Positions 36,015 through 48,167 of a DNA stretch of 64,000 bases are shown piece by piece (the first letter of the stretch is position 1; the number at the start of each line of letters is the position of its first letter). Position numbers and translations under genes: made by a program. A model generated the notes under the pieces. That model made no database searches and was not told where the DNA came from. It saw only the letters and a list, made by a program, of their open reading frames with translations. The DNA lies in assembly GCF_007989605.1 (NCBI RefSeq), contig NZ_BJUL01000009.1, forward strand, positions 124,001 to 188,000, read 5' to 3'. This stretch comes from Vreelandella venusta (GTDB lineage Bacteria; Pseudomonadota; Gammaproteobacteria; Pseudomonadales; Halomonadaceae).

Positions 36015-36767
36015 ATGGCAACCCCACTGCTCAACTGCGACATGGGCGAAAGCTTCGGTAATTGGTCAATCGGCTTAGATGCCGACGTAATGCCTTATGT
36101 CGATTGCGCCAATATCGCCTGTGGCTATCATGCCTCAGACCCCCATGTAATGCGCCGCACGGTCGCTCTGGCCAGCCAGCATGGCGTGCGTATTGGCGCC
36201 CACCCCGGCTATCCCGATTTAATGGGGTTTGGTCGTCGCTCTATGGCCTGCTCGCCCGCAGAAGTAGAGGATATGATGCTGTACCAGGTCGGTGCGCTGG
36301 CCGGAATTTGCCAAGCCGAAGGTGCGACGCTGAGCTACATAAAGCCCCATGGGGCGATGTATAACGACATGGCGGCGAATCTTGAGCTATTGGAAGGTGC
36401 CATGCGCGCGGTACGCGCTTATGATGCCAATCTTCCGCTGATGGTCATGGCAACTGCCGATCCGGAACCTCATCGTCAGTTGGCGAAAAAAATGGGCGTT
36501 ACCCTATGGTTTGAAACGTTCGCTGACCGCGCTTATGAAGCAACCGGCCACCTCGCTTCTCGCCGCCTGGCAGGCGCTGTCCATCACGACCAAGCCACTA
36601 TCGTTGCGCAAGCCGTTGCACTCGCCAAAGGCGAAGCACTGACCGCCCGTGATGGTAGCGCGCTGCACCTGCCCTGCGACACCCTGTGCGTGCACGGCGA
36701 CAACCCTGAGTCAGTCGCTGCCGTGCGTGCTATTCGTGATGCCTTTACGGCGCTGGAGTCTGCGTGA
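36015..36767 (+). CDS. pxpA: 5-oxoprolinase subunit A (LamB/YcsF family)
   Basis: A 250-residue LamB/YcsF-family protein. PxpA works with PxpBC in ATP-dependent opening of 5-oxoproline to glutamate, a house-cleaning reaction for a damage product of glutamine. Hallmarks are [13 protein letters not shown] at the N-terminus, [32 protein letters not shown] and [11 protein letters not shown]. The start follows TAGGAGACGAT. Stop and next start overlap by four bases. Confidence 0.96.
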   Translation: MATPLLNCDMGESFGNWSIGLDADVMPYVDCANIACGYHASDPHVMRRTVALASQHGVRIGAHPGYPDLMGFGRRSMACSPAEVEDMMLYQVGALAGICQAEGATLSYIKPHGAMYNDMAANLELLEGAMRAVRAYDANLPLMVMATADPEPHRQLAKKMGVTLWFETFADRAYEATGHLASRRLAGAVHHDQATIVAQAVALAKGEALTARDGSALHLPCDTLCVHGDNPESVAAVRAIRDAFTALESA

Positions 36768-37468
36768 AACTGCGTTTAGAAACGGCGGCCATGGACGCCG
36801 TAACGGTACGGCTGTTTGACACTATTGATGAATCCAATATGGCGTGGATCATCGCTGCCGATCAAACCCTGCGCGATGCGCTGGGCGAGGCACTCATTGA
36901 CCTGATTCCCTCTTACACCACGCTGCTGGTGCACTACGACAGCCAGCAACTCAGCTTTGGTCAAGTCGCGACGCTGATTCGCAGTGCCTTGCGCCACTTA
37001 AAGCCTAGCGAATCGCAGAACGGTCAGCTGCACGAGATTCCCGTGTGGTACGACGAAAGCGTTGGCCCTGAACTTCCGCTGGTGGCAAAACGTGCAGGAC
37101 TCAGCGTTGACTCTCTAATCGAGCGTCACTGCGACCGTGATTACTGCGTCTTCGCACTGGGCTTCGCCCCCGGCTACGGCTTTATGGGATTGGTAGACGA
37201 GGGCATCGCCACGCCTCGCTTGAAAACGCCGCGCCGCAAAGTCGCGGCAGGCAGTGTGGGCATTGCCGATCGACAAACCGCTATCTACCCGCTCCTTTCC
37301 CCTGGAGGATGGAATATTTTAGGTCGCACCGCCGTACCGCTCTTTGAATTCGCTAAGCGGGGCGACCCCCTATTTCGCCCTGGTGATAAAGTGCGCTTTA
37401 AAGCGATTGGCCAAGCAGAGTTCGAAGCATCAGGAGGCGATACCACGCCGATGGAGGAGCGGCCATGA
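36764..37468 (+). CDS. pxpB: 5-oxoprolinase subunit B (KipI-like)
   Basis: A 234-residue KipI-family protein, the B subunit of bacterial 5-oxoprolinase. Characteristic segments are [26 protein letters not shown] and [15 protein letters not shown] near the C-terminus. It overlaps pxpA and pxpC by four bases each (ATGA), a strictly coupled operon. Homologues in Bacillus inhibit a sporulation kinase, but linkage with pxpA and pxpC makes the oxoprolinase role the right one here. Confidence 0.95.
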   Translation: MKLRLETAAMDAVTVRLFDTIDESNMAWIIAADQTLRDALGEALIDLIPSYTTLLVHYDSQQLSFGQVATLIRSALRHLKPSESQNGQLHEIPVWYDESVGPELPLVAKRAGLSVDSLIERHCDRDYCVFALGFAPGYGFMGLVDEGIATPRLKTPRRKVAAGSVGIADRQTAIYPLLSPGGWNILGRTAVPLFEFAKRGDPLFRPGDKVRFKAIGQAEFEASGGDTTPMEERP

Positions 37469-38394
37469 GCCAAGCAATGCTAACGGTTAAGCAGGCTGGG
37501 CCACTGGCTCTGATTCAAGACTTAGGGCGGTTCGGCGTGGGTCATTTGGGTGTCACTCAGGGAGGTGCCGCCGACTGGATTTCATTTCGCTGGGCAAACT
37601 GGCTACTTGGTAACGCACCAGATAGCGCGGCACTGGAAATTGTTATGGGTGGCAATCTCAGCTTGGTTGCCAATGCCGAGGTGCGTCTGGCGCTCACCGG
37701 GGCTGACCTTGGTGCTACCATCGATGGTCAGCCATTGGCCACCAACACAAGCTTTCTGCTGCGTTGCGGTCAAACACTCATATTCAGCCAACCCCGTCGC
37801 GGCCTGCGAGCCTATCTGGCGTTTCCTGGCGGATTAGACGCACCAACGATACTGGGCAGCCGTGCCTGCACTGCCCGCGAACAAATTGGCGGGCTCCGCG
37901 ACGACGGCAGGCCACTACAAACCGGCGATCAGCTCACCTGGCAAGGTAGCTCATCCGGCGAGCGCAGCTTGCCTGAAGGAATAGCCCCCGCCATGCCGGA
38001 AAAAAGCTGCCAACTCAGCATGGTGCTTGGCTCGCAAGCTTCACATTTCGCTGGACGTAGCCTGTACAATGCTTTTAACCAGCCTTGGACAGTCGATAAT
38101 CGCGCTGATCGCATGGGTATCCGCCTCACTGGCCAGCCTCTGCATTGCACGCTCGGCGGCGTTATTTCTGAAGGCATTCCGCTTGGCGCCGTGCAAATCC
38201 CCCCCGACGGCCAGCCGATTATTTTAATGAATGACCGCCAAACCATTGGTGGCTATCCTCGCCTTGGTGCGCTTACCCCGATGGCCTGTGCGCTGCTTGC
38301 TCAATGCGTACCGGGAACCGAGGTGCGTTTGAGCCCTGTCAGTGCCAGCCAAGCGCAAATTGCCTACCGGAAGCAATTAAGCCATTGGCATTAA
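37465..38394 (+). CDS. pxpC: 5-oxoprolinase subunit C (KipA-like, biotin-dependent carboxylase domain fold)
   Basis: A 309-residue KipA-family protein, the C subunit of 5-oxoprolinase. It shows the family opening LALIQDLGRFGVGHLGVTQGGAADWISFRWAN, FPGGLDAPTILGSRA in the middle and ILMNDRQTIGGYPRLG towards the end. Its TAA stop lies within the run of A bases that is the T tract of the convergent katG terminator. Confidence 0.95.
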   Translation: MSQAMLTVKQAGPLALIQDLGRFGVGHLGVTQGGAADWISFRWANWLLGNAPDSAALEIVMGGNLSLVANAEVRLALTGADLGATIDGQPLATNTSFLLRCGQTLIFSQPRRGLRAYLAFPGGLDAPTILGSRACTAREQIGGLRDDGRPLQTGDQLTWQGSSSGERSLPEGIAPAMPEKSCQLSMVLGSQASHFAGRSLYNAFNQPWTVDNRADRMGIRLTGQPLHCTLGGVISEGIPLGAVQIPPDGQPIILMNDRQTIGGYPRLGALTPMACALLAQCVPGTEVRLSPVSASQAQIAYRKQLSHWH

Positions 38395-38419
38395 AAAAAC
38401 CCGCATCGAAAGATGCGGG
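38393..38419 (-). terminator. Rho-independent terminator of katG, overlapping the pxpC stop
   Basis: CCCGCATC-GAAA-GATGCGGG (38400-38419) is a perfect 8-bp stem. Read on the minus strand it is followed by seven T, so it ends katG transcription. In the plus direction the tail is TTAGG, so pxpABC messages get only weak termination. Confidence 0.85.
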
Positions 38420-38461
38420 TTAGGACAGGGAAGTTACTTAGAGCAAGCGTTGCTTTGACGT

Positions 38462-40928
<2,467 letters not shown>

Positions 40929-42371
40929 TTACTCTACCAGTGGCAATAGTGCGTTCAAGCTATCCCGTGCATCGCCGTAGAACATACGCGTGTTCTCTTT
41001 GAAGAATAGCGGGTTTTCAATGCCAGAGTAGCCCGTGCCCTGACCGCGCTTGCTGACAAACACCTGCTTAGCTTCCCAAACCTTCAATACCGGCATACCA
41101 GCGATAGGACTATTGGGATCTTCCTCGGCCGCTGGGTTTACGATGTCGTTGGAGCCGATCACGATCACCACGTCCGTACTTGAGAAATCGTCGTTAATCT
41201 CGTCCATTTCCAGCACGATATCGTAAGGTACCTTGGCTTCAGCCAGCAGTACGTTCATGTGCCCAGGTAGGCGCCCTGCCACCGGATGAATACCGAAACG
41301 TACGGTCTTCCCCGCTGCCCGCAGTTTGCGTACTAGATCGCTCACCGCACTTTGCGCTTGAGCCACCGCCATGCCATATCCCGGCACGATAATCACGCTG
41401 TCGGCATCGTTTAAGGCACTTGCTACGCCACTCGCATCAATCGCTACCTGCTCGCCCTCAATTTCAGCCGCTGGCCCTTGAGCACCACCGAAGCCGCCCA
41501 AAATCACGTTAACGAAGTTGCGGTTCATCGCCTTACACATAATGTAAGACAGGATTGCCCCTGAGGACCCCACCAGTGCGCCGGTAACAATCAACAGATC
41601 ATTAGAAAGCGTGAAACCAATCGCCGCAGCCGCCCAACCAGAGTAGCTGTTCAGCATCGACACCACCACGGGCATATCCGCACCGCCAATGCCCATAATC
41701 AGGTGATAGCCAATAAAGAATGACAGCGCTGCCAGCACGATCAATGTCCAGAAGCCTGCACCGTTGAGGTACATAATCGCGAGCAGCAGCGAAAGCACCG
41801 CAGCCCCCGCGTTGAGCATATGCCCGCCCGGCAGTTGACGAGGCTTGCCATCTACTTTGCCTGCCAGCTTACCGAATGCAATCACCGAGCCGGTAAAGGT
41901 CACCGCACCGATGAAAATCGCGAACACCACCTCGATCTGCAAAAAGGTCAGCTCAGCAGGAGCCTTTGTGGCCACCAAGGCGGCAAACGCAGAAAACTCT
42001 TGCATCGCACCATCGGCGGCTTGTGCGGCCAGCACCCGGCGGCGCTCTAAATCTGCGCTCCAGGCAACAAAGACCGCTGCCAGACCCACAAAACTATGTA
42101 GTGCCGCTACCAACTGAGGCATTTCGGTCATTTCGACCTTGCCTGCGACATAGGCACCAATCCCGGCACCAATCAACATCGCTGGCACCAGCCACCAGTA
42201 GCCGCCAATACCTGGCCCAAGGGAGGTAAATAATACCGCTACGGCCATGCCCACAATGCCGTACCAGACGGCACGCTTGGCTTTCTCCTGATTACTCAAG
42301 CCGCCTAGCGATAAAATAAATAGCACACTTGCCGCAATTGCCGCGGCAGATACGAATCCTTGTCCTAACAT
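40929..42371 (-). CDS. pntB: NAD(P)+ transhydrogenase subunit beta
   Basis: A 480-residue membrane protein of the proton-translocating transhydrogenase, which reduces NADP+ with NADH at the cost of proton motive force. The first 260 residues contain about eight to nine hydrophobic segments; the rest is the NADP(H)-binding domain III, with [32 protein letters not shown], and [27 protein letters not shown]. It follows pntA by 16 bases. Confidence 0.96.
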   Translation of the reverse strand: MLGQGFVSAAAIAASVLFILSLGGLSNQEKAKRAVWYGIVGMAVAVLFTSLGPGIGGYWWLVPAMLIGAGIGAYVAGKVEMTEMPQLVAALHSFVGLAAVFVAWSADLERRRVLAAQAADGAMQEFSAFAALVATKAPAELTFLQIEVVFAIFIGAVTFTGSVIAFGKLAGKVDGKPRQLPGGHMLNAGAAVLSLLLAIMYLNGAGFWTLIVLAALSFFIGYHLIMGIGGADMPVVVSMLNSYSGWAAAAIGFTLSNDLLIVTGALVGSSGAILSYIMCKAMNRNFVNVILGGFGGAQGPAAEIEGEQVAIDASGVASALNDADSVIIVPGYGMAVAQAQSAVSDLVRKLRAAGKTVRFGIHPVAGRLPGHMNVLLAEAKVPYDIVLEMDEINDDFSSTDVVIVIGSNDIVNPAAEEDPNSPIAGMPVLKVWEAKQVFVSKRGQGTGYSGIENPLFFKENTRMFYGDARDSLNALLPLVE

Positions 42372-42387
42372 CTCGTTTCTCCGCCGC

Positions 42388-43959
42388 TTAGGATTTTTGG
42401 AACATGGCCAGCATCCGGCGTGTCACCAGGAAGCCACCCACGATATTAATCGACGCAATCAGTACTGAAATGGCCGCCAGCACGATAACGACACCGCTGC
42501 CTGAACCGATTTGCAAAATCGCCCCTAAAATAATGATGCCGGAGATGGCATTAGTGACCGCCATTAACGGCGTGTGCAGCGAGTGGCTCACCTTCCAAAT
42601 CACCTGGAAGCCGATGAAACACGCCAACACGAACACAATAAAGTGCTGCATAAATGAGGCAGGGGCTATTTGACCCAGCAACAGCATCAACGCGCCACCA
42701 ACGGCGAGTAAGCCAGCTTGTCGCTTGGTTTGCGCTTTAAACGCCGCGTGTTCAGTCGCCTTTTTCTCTTCAGGCGTTGGTTCTTGCTCTTTTTTCTTCG
42801 GCTTCGCTGCGGCAATGGCCTTTACTTTCGGCGGCGGCGGCGGGAAGGTGATTTCGCCCTGGTGCGTGACCGTAGCGCCGCGAATGACATCATCTTCCAT
42901 GTTGTGATGGATGACGCCGTCTTTCTCAGGCGTGAGGTCAGCTAGCATGTGGCGAATGTTAGTAGCGTAAAGCAGCGACGCTTGGGTAGCCATGCGTGAG
43001 GGGAAGTCGGTATAGCCGACCACCACGACGCCGTTATCAGATACCACGCGTTCATCCGGCTTGGTTAAGTCGCAGTTACCGCCTTTTTCAGCGGCTAAGT
43101 CGACAATCACCGAGCCAGGTTTCATGGCTGCAACCATATCTTCCAGCCACAGCTTGGGTGCGGGCCTACCAGGAATCAGCGCCGTGGTGATGACAATGTC
43201 GACATCCGGTGCTTGTTCGCGGAAACACTCTAGCTGCTTCTCGCGAAACTCTGGGCTAGAGGGTGAGGCATAGCCACCGCTTTCTGAACCGTCCTGACTA
43301 TCTTCAAAATCGAGAAACAGGAATTCAGCGCCCATGGATTCAATCTGCTCGGACACCTCTGGGCGTACATCAAACGCACGCACCACAGCGCCAAGGCTAG
43401 CCGCGGTACCAATCGCCGACAAGCCCGCCACACCTGCGCCGATCACCAATACTTTGGCAGGGGGAACTTTACCGGCGGCGGTTACCTGGCCAGTAAAGAA
43501 GCGGCCAAAGTTATTGCCCGCCTCAATCACCGCACGGTAGCCCGCGATATTGGCCATTGAGGAGAGCGCATCCATTTTCTGCGCTCTGGAAATACGTGGC
43601 ACCATGTCCATCGCAATAACAGATGCGCCCTGAGCTTTACAGGTTTCTAACAGCGCTTCGTTTTGTGCAGGCCAGAAGAACGCGATCAGCGTCTGGCCCT
43701 CTCGCAAATAGTGAGCCTCAGTTTCCGAAGGTTCACGGACTTTAATCACCACGTCCGCATCACGCCACAGCGCTTCCGCGCTTTCCACAACGCTGACACC
43801 CGCGTCGCGATACGTGTCGTCATTAAAGCCCGCGGCAGCCCCTGCGCCGGCTTCCACCAAGCACTCATGGCCTAGCTTTTGAAGCTGTTTTGCGCTCTCA
43901 GGAGTAAGCGCTACACGCGCTTCTCCTTGAGCTGTCTCTTTCGGTGCGCCTATTTTCAC
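42388..43959 (-). CDS. pntA: NAD(P)+ transhydrogenase subunit alpha
   Basis: A 523-residue subunit with the NAD(H)-binding domain I at the N-terminus ([65 protein letters not shown]) and four hydrophobic segments after about residue 410. Both parts are in one chain, as in enterobacterial PntA, unlike the split alpha-1/alpha-2 of many alphaproteobacteria. A charged proline-rich linker ([15 protein letters not shown]) joins them. It is the promoter-proximal gene of pntAB and faces the pqq operon across 405 bases. Confidence 0.96.
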   Translation of the reverse strand: MKIGAPKETAQGEARVALTPESAKQLQKLGHECLVEAGAGAAAGFNDDTYRDAGVSVVESAEALWRDADVVIKVREPSETEAHYLREGQTLIAFFWPAQNEALLETCKAQGASVIAMDMVPRISRAQKMDALSSMANIAGYRAVIEAGNNFGRFFTGQVTAAGKVPPAKVLVIGAGVAGLSAIGTAASLGAVVRAFDVRPEVSEQIESMGAEFLFLDFEDSQDGSESGGYASPSSPEFREKQLECFREQAPDVDIVITTALIPGRPAPKLWLEDMVAAMKPGSVIVDLAAEKGGNCDLTKPDERVVSDNGVVVVGYTDFPSRMATQASLLYATNIRHMLADLTPEKDGVIHHNMEDDVIRGATVTHQGEITFPPPPPKVKAIAAAKPKKKEQEPTPEEKKATEHAAFKAQTKRQAGLLAVGGALMLLLGQIAPASFMQHFIVFVLACFIGFQVIWKVSHSLHTPLMAVTNAISGIIILGAILQIGSGSGVVIVLAAISVLIASINIVGGFLVTRRMLAMFQKS

Positions 43960-44364
43960 ACGCTTTCTCCCTTGGTTAGCCCATTTCCAGCGTCATGACC
44001 AAAACAGTCATATTTTTACCCTTGGTTATTGGACGCTGGGCATTATTACTGACATGCGTCGTCGCGCCAGATAGCAGTTTAGGATCTAACGCGGCGACCG
44101 CCAGTTACTATTCAACCTTCGATTCAATTGGGTTGTTTAACTACAACACTACCCTTTTTAACAACGATTCCCCACCAAAAGTTAGAGAAAACTACTTCCA
44201 AAGTACCGCATTCAATTCACCCCACCAATGATTAACTGAAGTAGTGGGTATGGCAATAATGATTAACCTCCAAAAACGCCCACAACAGTACTTATAACGA
44301 CATTTGTCATGACGTTTGTAACGGCACTCACAACAACATGCTTAACAACGCAGGAGAGTCACTT
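43960..44364. promoter_or_regulatory. Divergent promoter region of pntAB and pqqA
   Basis: A 405-base non-coding stretch. It contains ACTACTTCCAAAG at 44191-44203, shared exactly with the promoter region of the quinoprotein dehydrogenase, and further on two TTTGT half-words 12 bases apart (ATTTGTCATGACGTTTGTAAC, around 44299) that may be a response-regulator or sigma-binding element. A 78-codon frame at 43995-44231 has no ribosome site and I do not accept it as a gene. Confidence 0.6.
44191..44203. promoter_or_regulatory. Shared 13-base motif, pqqA promoter copy
   Basis: ACTACTTCCAAAG lies 161 bases before pqqA. The same 13 bases occur at 51582-51594 between the quinoprotein dehydrogenase and pedF genes, in the same orientation. 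A site for the local LuxR-type response regulator is the natural hypothesis. Confidence 0.5.
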
Positions 44365-44436
44365 ATGTGGACCAAACCGACGTATCAGAACATGCGCCTT
44401 GGCTTTGAAGTAACGCTGTATATCTCTACCCGCTAA
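44365..44436 (+). CDS. pqqA: PQQ precursor peptide PqqA
   Basis: A 23-residue ribosomally made peptide, MWTKPTYQNMRLGFEVTLYISTR, from which pyrroloquinoline quinone is built. Glu15 and Tyr19 are the two residues joined and excised, here in the invariant EVTLY spacing. A good ribosome site, AGGAG, lies eight bases before the ATG. It is the first gene of the pqq operon and is followed by a stem-loop before pqqB. Confidence 0.97.
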   Translation: MWTKPTYQNMRLGFEVTLYISTR

Positions 44437-44456
44437 TCGCTAGCGACTGAACCGCG

Positions 44457-44499
44457 GCCCCTGCCTGCCTTATTGGGTTTATATCAGGTAGGGGCTTTT
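44457..44499 (+). terminator. Hairpin between pqqA and pqqB, likely attenuator
   Basis: GCCCCTGCCTG (44457-44467) pairs with CAGGTAGGGGC (44485-44495) over 11 bp with one G-U pair, and TTTT follows. It probably terminates most transcripts after pqqA so that the peptide mRNA exceeds that of the enzymes. Confidence 0.75.
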
Positions 44500-44547
44500 A
44501 CCCAGGATTCATAGCACAACCACAGCACTCACGTAGGAGGTCAGTCT

Positions 44548-45471
44548 ATGCAGATTTTAGTTCTTGGGGCTGCCGCAGGTGGCGGCTTTCCCCAATGGAA
44601 TTGCAACTGCCCTAACTGCTACCACGCTCGCCTGGGCAGTGCAGATCATCAACCTCGCACTCAATCATCGATTGCGTTAAGCGTGGATGGCAAGCAGTGG
44701 TTGCTATGCAATGCGTCCCCAGATATTCGCGCTCAGCTCAATGCCAATCCGGAATTATGGCCAAGCGACCTGCGTGGCAGTGGTATTCGTGGTGTGCTAC
44801 TGGTCGATGCCCAAATCGATCATGTCACCGGGCTACTCTCCTTAAGGGAAGGCTGCCCGTTAGAGGTGTGGTGCACACCTAATGTGCATCGCGATTTATC
44901 GACAGGTTTTCCGCTATTTCCGATGCTGGAACACTGGGGCGGACTGCACTGGCAGCCGATTGAGCTGGAAGGTCATCAGGAAGTTGTCGAGTTTTCGGTT
45001 CCCTTTCTGCCAGATATCGCGCTGACCGCCTTTGCGCTACACAGCAATGCGCCGCCCTACTCACCTCGGCGCGGCGCACCCTCCTGTGGCGATAATTTGG
45101 GGCTGTATATTGTTGATCGTCGTAGCGGCAAGTCGCTGTGCTACGCCCCAGGGCTTGGCAACCCAACACCACTGGCCATGCGTTTCTTAAACGCCGCAGA
45201 TGTGGTGATGGTGGATGGCACCCTGTGGGAAGACGACGAAATGCAGACGCTTGGCGTTGGCACTTCCACAGGCCAACAGATGGGTCACCTTGCGCTCAAT
45301 GGCAGCGACGGTATGTGTGCGCTATTGAGCGATCTACCCAGCAGCACGCGGCGCATTTTGATTCATATCAACAACACCAACCCGATTTTGGACGGCGCTA
45401 GCGATGCAGCGAAAACATTGCAGGCCTCAGGCATCGAAACAGCTTACGACGGGATGAAACTGACGTTTTAA
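44548..45471 (+). CDS. pqqB: PqqB, metallo-beta-lactamase-fold PQQ biosynthesis oxidase
   Basis: A 307-residue PqqB protein, which hydroxylates the tyrosine-derived part of the PQQ precursor. The start MQILVLGAAAGGGFPQWNCNCPNC is diagnostic, including the Cys-rich metal site absent from ordinary beta-lactamases, and QIDHVTGLLSLREG holds the second-sphere metal motif. A strong ribosome site (AGGAGG) precedes the start. The distance from pqqA is 111 bases, with the hairpin between. Confidence 0.97.
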   Translation: MQILVLGAAAGGGFPQWNCNCPNCYHARLGSADHQPRTQSSIALSVDGKQWLLCNASPDIRAQLNANPELWPSDLRGSGIRGVLLVDAQIDHVTGLLSLREGCPLEVWCTPNVHRDLSTGFPLFPMLEHWGGLHWQPIELEGHQEVVEFSVPFLPDIALTAFALHSNAPPYSPRRGAPSCGDNLGLYIVDRRSGKSLCYAPGLGNPTPLAMRFLNAADVVMVDGTLWEDDEMQTLGVGTSTGQQMGHLALNGSDGMCALLSDLPSSTRRILIHINNTNPILDGASDAAKTLQASGIETAYDGMKLTF

Positions 45472-45801
45472 ATCAACGTTCATAGACCTTAAACACTCTC
45501 TCATCTTAGATATCATTGAGTATTAATCGATTAACATCCAGACCTAAATCTTAGATTAAAAAAGCACTAGGTTAGTAGAATTTAAAAGATAGCAGGGCAA
45601 TAAAAAGTGAGAAAACAGGCCCTGAAATAATTAAATCAAAATAAGCATATAACTTAATAAAATAATTCAAATAGAGCGATCTATAACCAAAAAACCCTGT
45701 TTCATTAAACAAACCCTATTCATAAAGAACGGCTAAAAATAAAACCATTTAAATCAGCAATATATATATTAGATATTAAAAAAATAATCAGGAAAACGAC
45801 T
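45472..45801. other. Very AT-rich spacer inside the pqq operon
   Basis: There is no gene here. Counting 45541-45780 base by base gives 62 G/C in 240, about 26%, against more than 50% in pqqB and pqqC. TCTTAGAT occurs twice (about 45513 and 45548). No clear terminator is seen. Such DNA could hold an internal promoter, or bind a nucleoid silencer, or be the scar of an insertion. Confidence 0.6.
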
Positions 45802-46590
45802 ATGGCGATGACAGCGATAACGCCCAGTGCTTCTGCCACCCCGCTCAGCCGGGAGGCATTCCGTGAAGCACTAATGGGTAAAGGGCAGTACTACCATCTT
45901 AATCACCCCTTTCAACAGGCGATGGCCAACGGCGAGCTTAGCCAGAAACAGCTGCAAGGCTGGGTGGCTAATCGCTTCTACTACCAGTTGATGATTCCCC
46001 AAAAAGACGCCGCACTACTGGCCAACTGCCCAGATGCCGACACCCGCAGACGATGGGTTCAGCGCCTGCTTGACCACGACGGCCACGCCGGAGATGAAGG
46101 CGGGATTGAGGCCTGGTTAGCCCTAGGTGAAGCCGTAGGTTTACCGCGTCATACGTTGATTTCCCAGGAGCATGTGCTACCCGGCGTGCGCTTTGCGGTG
46201 GATGCCTACCGCAACTTTGTCGCCCGTGCCCCCTGGCAGGAAGCGGCGATCTCATCGCTTACCGAGCTATTTGCGCCGCTTGCCCACCAAAACCGCCTAG
46301 TTACCTGGCCTCAGCACTACCCGTGGATTAACGAGCAAGGCTATCGCTATTTTCGTAAACGTCTCGGTGAAGCCCGCCGAGACGTCGAGCACGGTCTGGA
46401 AATCGCTTTAGGCATGTGTACCACGGTGGCGCTGCAGCAGCGCGCGCTGGATATTTTGCAATTTAAGCTCGATGTGCTGTGGAGCATGTTGGATGCCATG
46501 ACTATGGCCTATCAGTTAGACCGACCGCCTTACCACACCGTCACCCACGAAGCGGTGTATCACCGTGGGCTTGAGCACTCACATTACTAG
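45802..46590 (+). CDS. pqqC: Pyrroloquinoline-quinone synthase PqqC
   Basis: A 262-residue, all-helical cofactor-free oxidase that performs the last ring closure and eight-electron oxidation to [36 protein letters not shown] and [15 protein letters not shown] carry active-site His, Tyr and Arg residues. It is somewhat longer at the N-terminus than the 250-residue norm. It follows the AT-rich spacer and is 31 bases before pqqD. Confidence 0.96.
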   Translation: MAMTAITPSASATPLSREAFREALMGKGQYYHLNHPFQQAMANGELSQKQLQGWVANRFYYQLMIPQKDAALLANCPDADTRRRWVQRLLDHDGHAGDEGGIEAWLALGEAVGLPRHTLISQEHVLPGVRFAVDAYRNFVARAPWQEAAISSLTELFAPLAHQNRLVTWPQHYPWINEQGYRYFRKRLGEARRDVEHGLEIALGMCTTVALQQRALDILQFKLDVLWSMLDAMTMAYQLDRPPYHTVTHEAVYHRGLEHSHY

Positions 46591-46621
46591 GCAATGATCG
46601 ACTAGCGTTGGGGAATTCACC

Positions 46622-46924
46622 ATGTCACAGCAACTCGTCATATCACATCAAGATATTTACCAGCTGCGACGCGGCTGGCGCCTACAGTGGGAGGCCATTC
46701 AGGGCTGCCACGTTATTCTTTATCCCGAAGGCATGGTCAAGCTCAGCGCGACTGCCGGCGCGATTCTTGAGCAGGTTGATGGCCATCACTCCATCGCCGA
46801 TATTATCGCTACCCTGCAGCAGCGCTACCCAGGCGCGGAGTCCTTAGCAGACGATGTCATACAGTTTATCGATGAAGCCCGAGACAACGGCTGGCTAACC
46901 GTGAAGGAGGTTCATTGTGGTTAG
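46622..46924 (+). CDS. pqqD: PqqD, PqqA-binding chaperone
   Basis: A 100-residue peptide-recognition protein that delivers PqqA to Pqq[41 protein letters not shown] is typical of the winged-helix fold of PqqD. Its last codons contain the ribosome site GAAGGAGG of pqqE and overlap pqqE by eight bases. Confidence 0.94.
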   Translation: MSQQLVISHQDIYQLRRGWRLQWEAIQGCHVILYPEGMVKLSATAGAILEQVDGHHSIADIIATLQQRYPGAESLADDVIQFIDEARDNGWLTVKEVHCG

Positions 46925-48143
46925 TACAACGACCTCACCGCCCTTATGGCTGCTGGCGGAACTCACCTACCGCTGCCCATTGCAGTGTGCTTACTGCTCT
47001 AATCCGTTGGAATTTACCCGTTACCAAAACGAGTTGGATACCGACGCGTGGTTTAGCGTGCTGCGCCAAGCCCGAGCAATGGGGGCAGCACAGCTTGGCT
47101 TTTCCGGCGGCGAACCGTTGATTCGTCAAGACCTGGAAGCGCTGGTCAGCGAAGCACGCCAGCTAGGCTTTTACACCAACCTGCTGACTTCCGGTGTCGG
47201 CCTCACTGCCCAGCGGGTAGACGCCTTGGCAGAAGCAGGCCTGGATCATATCCAGATTAGCCTGCAAGCCGCCGACCCCGAGCTAGCCCAAGCGCTGGCA
47301 GGTTCTGCCAAGGCCCACGCCAACAAGCTAGCCATGGCCAAAGCGGTCAAGGCCGCTGGCTACCCCATGGTATTAAACGTGGTCTTGCATCGGCACAATA
47401 TCGATCAAATTGGCGATCTGATTGCCCTCTGCGATGAGCTAGGTGCGGATGCAGTTGAACTGGCCAACTGCCAGTATTACGGCTGGGCGTTTTTGAACCG
47501 CCAGGCGCTGATGCCTACCCGTGAACAGCTGGTACGCGCCGAGGCGGAAACCAATCGCTGGCGTGAAACACTGGCGGCACGTGGCCGCGATATGTCATTA
47601 CTATTTGTGGTACCGGACTACTTTGAGCAAGCGCCTAAAGCGTGCATGGGTGGTTGGGGCAGTATCTTTATGACCGTAGCCCCAGATGGCGCCGTGTTGC
47701 CCTGCCACAGCGCCAGGGAACTGCCGATGGCATTTCCGAACGTCAAAGAAACGTCGCTACAGGACATTTGGTACCAAAGCGATGCGTTCAACCGCTTTCG
47801 CGGCACCCAGTGGATGCCTACGCTTTGCCAACAGTGCGACGACCGCGATAAAGACCATGGCGGCTGCCGCTGCCAAGCCTATTTATTAACCGGTGATATG
47901 AACGCCACCGACCCGGTGTGCCAGCACTCTCTCCAGCATGGGTTGTTAGACAGCCTAATCGCAGAAAACAGCCACAACACGTCCGATCAAGCGACGCTGA
48001 TTCCCCGCAATGCCCGTCAGTCAAAGCAGTTGCAAACAAGGCAGTTGCAGAATCAAGTTGAAAGTCAGGCTGAACGTCAAAGCCCTAATAGCTCAACAGC
48101 GACGTCGTCTCGCCAACCACTTGAGCTGATTTATCGACAATAA
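46917..48143 (+). CDS. pqqE: PqqE, radical SAM enzyme
   Basis: A 408-residue radical SAM protein that forms the C-C bond between Glu15 and Tyr19 of PqqA. The CxxxCxxC cluster motif is C20-PLQ-C24-AY-C27, [13 protein letters not shown] is the SAM-binding glycine motif, and the C-terminal SPASM region has Cys residues in [33 protein letters not shown] and DPVC. Translation starts at GTG 46917, seven bases after GAAGGAGG. The last 40 residues are a Gln/Ser/Arg-rich tail, probably disordered and longer than in most PqqE proteins. Confidence 0.96.
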   Translation: MVSTTTSPPLWLLAELTYRCPLQCAYCSNPLEFTRYQNELDTDAWFSVLRQARAMGAAQLGFSGGEPLIRQDLEALVSEARQLGFYTNLLTSGVGLTAQRVDALAEAGLDHIQISLQAADPELAQALAGSAKAHANKLAMAKAVKAAGYPMVLNVVLHRHNIDQIGDLIALCDELGADAVELANCQYYGWAFLNRQALMPTREQLVRAEAETNRWRETLAARGRDMSLLFVVPDYFEQAPKACMGGWGSIFMTVAPDGAVLPCHSARELPMAFPNVKETSLQDIWYQSDAFNRFRGTQWMPTLCQQCDDRDKDHGGCRCQAYLLTGDMNATDPVCQHSLQHGLLDSLIAENSHNTSDQATLIPRNARQSKQLQTRQLQNQVESQAERQSPNSSTATSSRQPLELIYRQ

Positions 48144-48167
48144 ATCTGTTTATCAGTAATAAAATGA

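Noticed and set aside
43995-44231. 78-codon plus-strand frame with hydrophobic start between pntA and pqqA
   Set aside because: It has no ribosome site, overlaps what should be promoter DNA for two operons, and its composition (Asn, Ser, Tyr-rich) is that of translated AT-rich non-coding DNA.
44548-45471. PqqB as an ordinary beta-lactamase-like hydrolase
   Set aside because: The NCNCPNC segment at the N-terminus and the position after pqqA are specific for PqqB.
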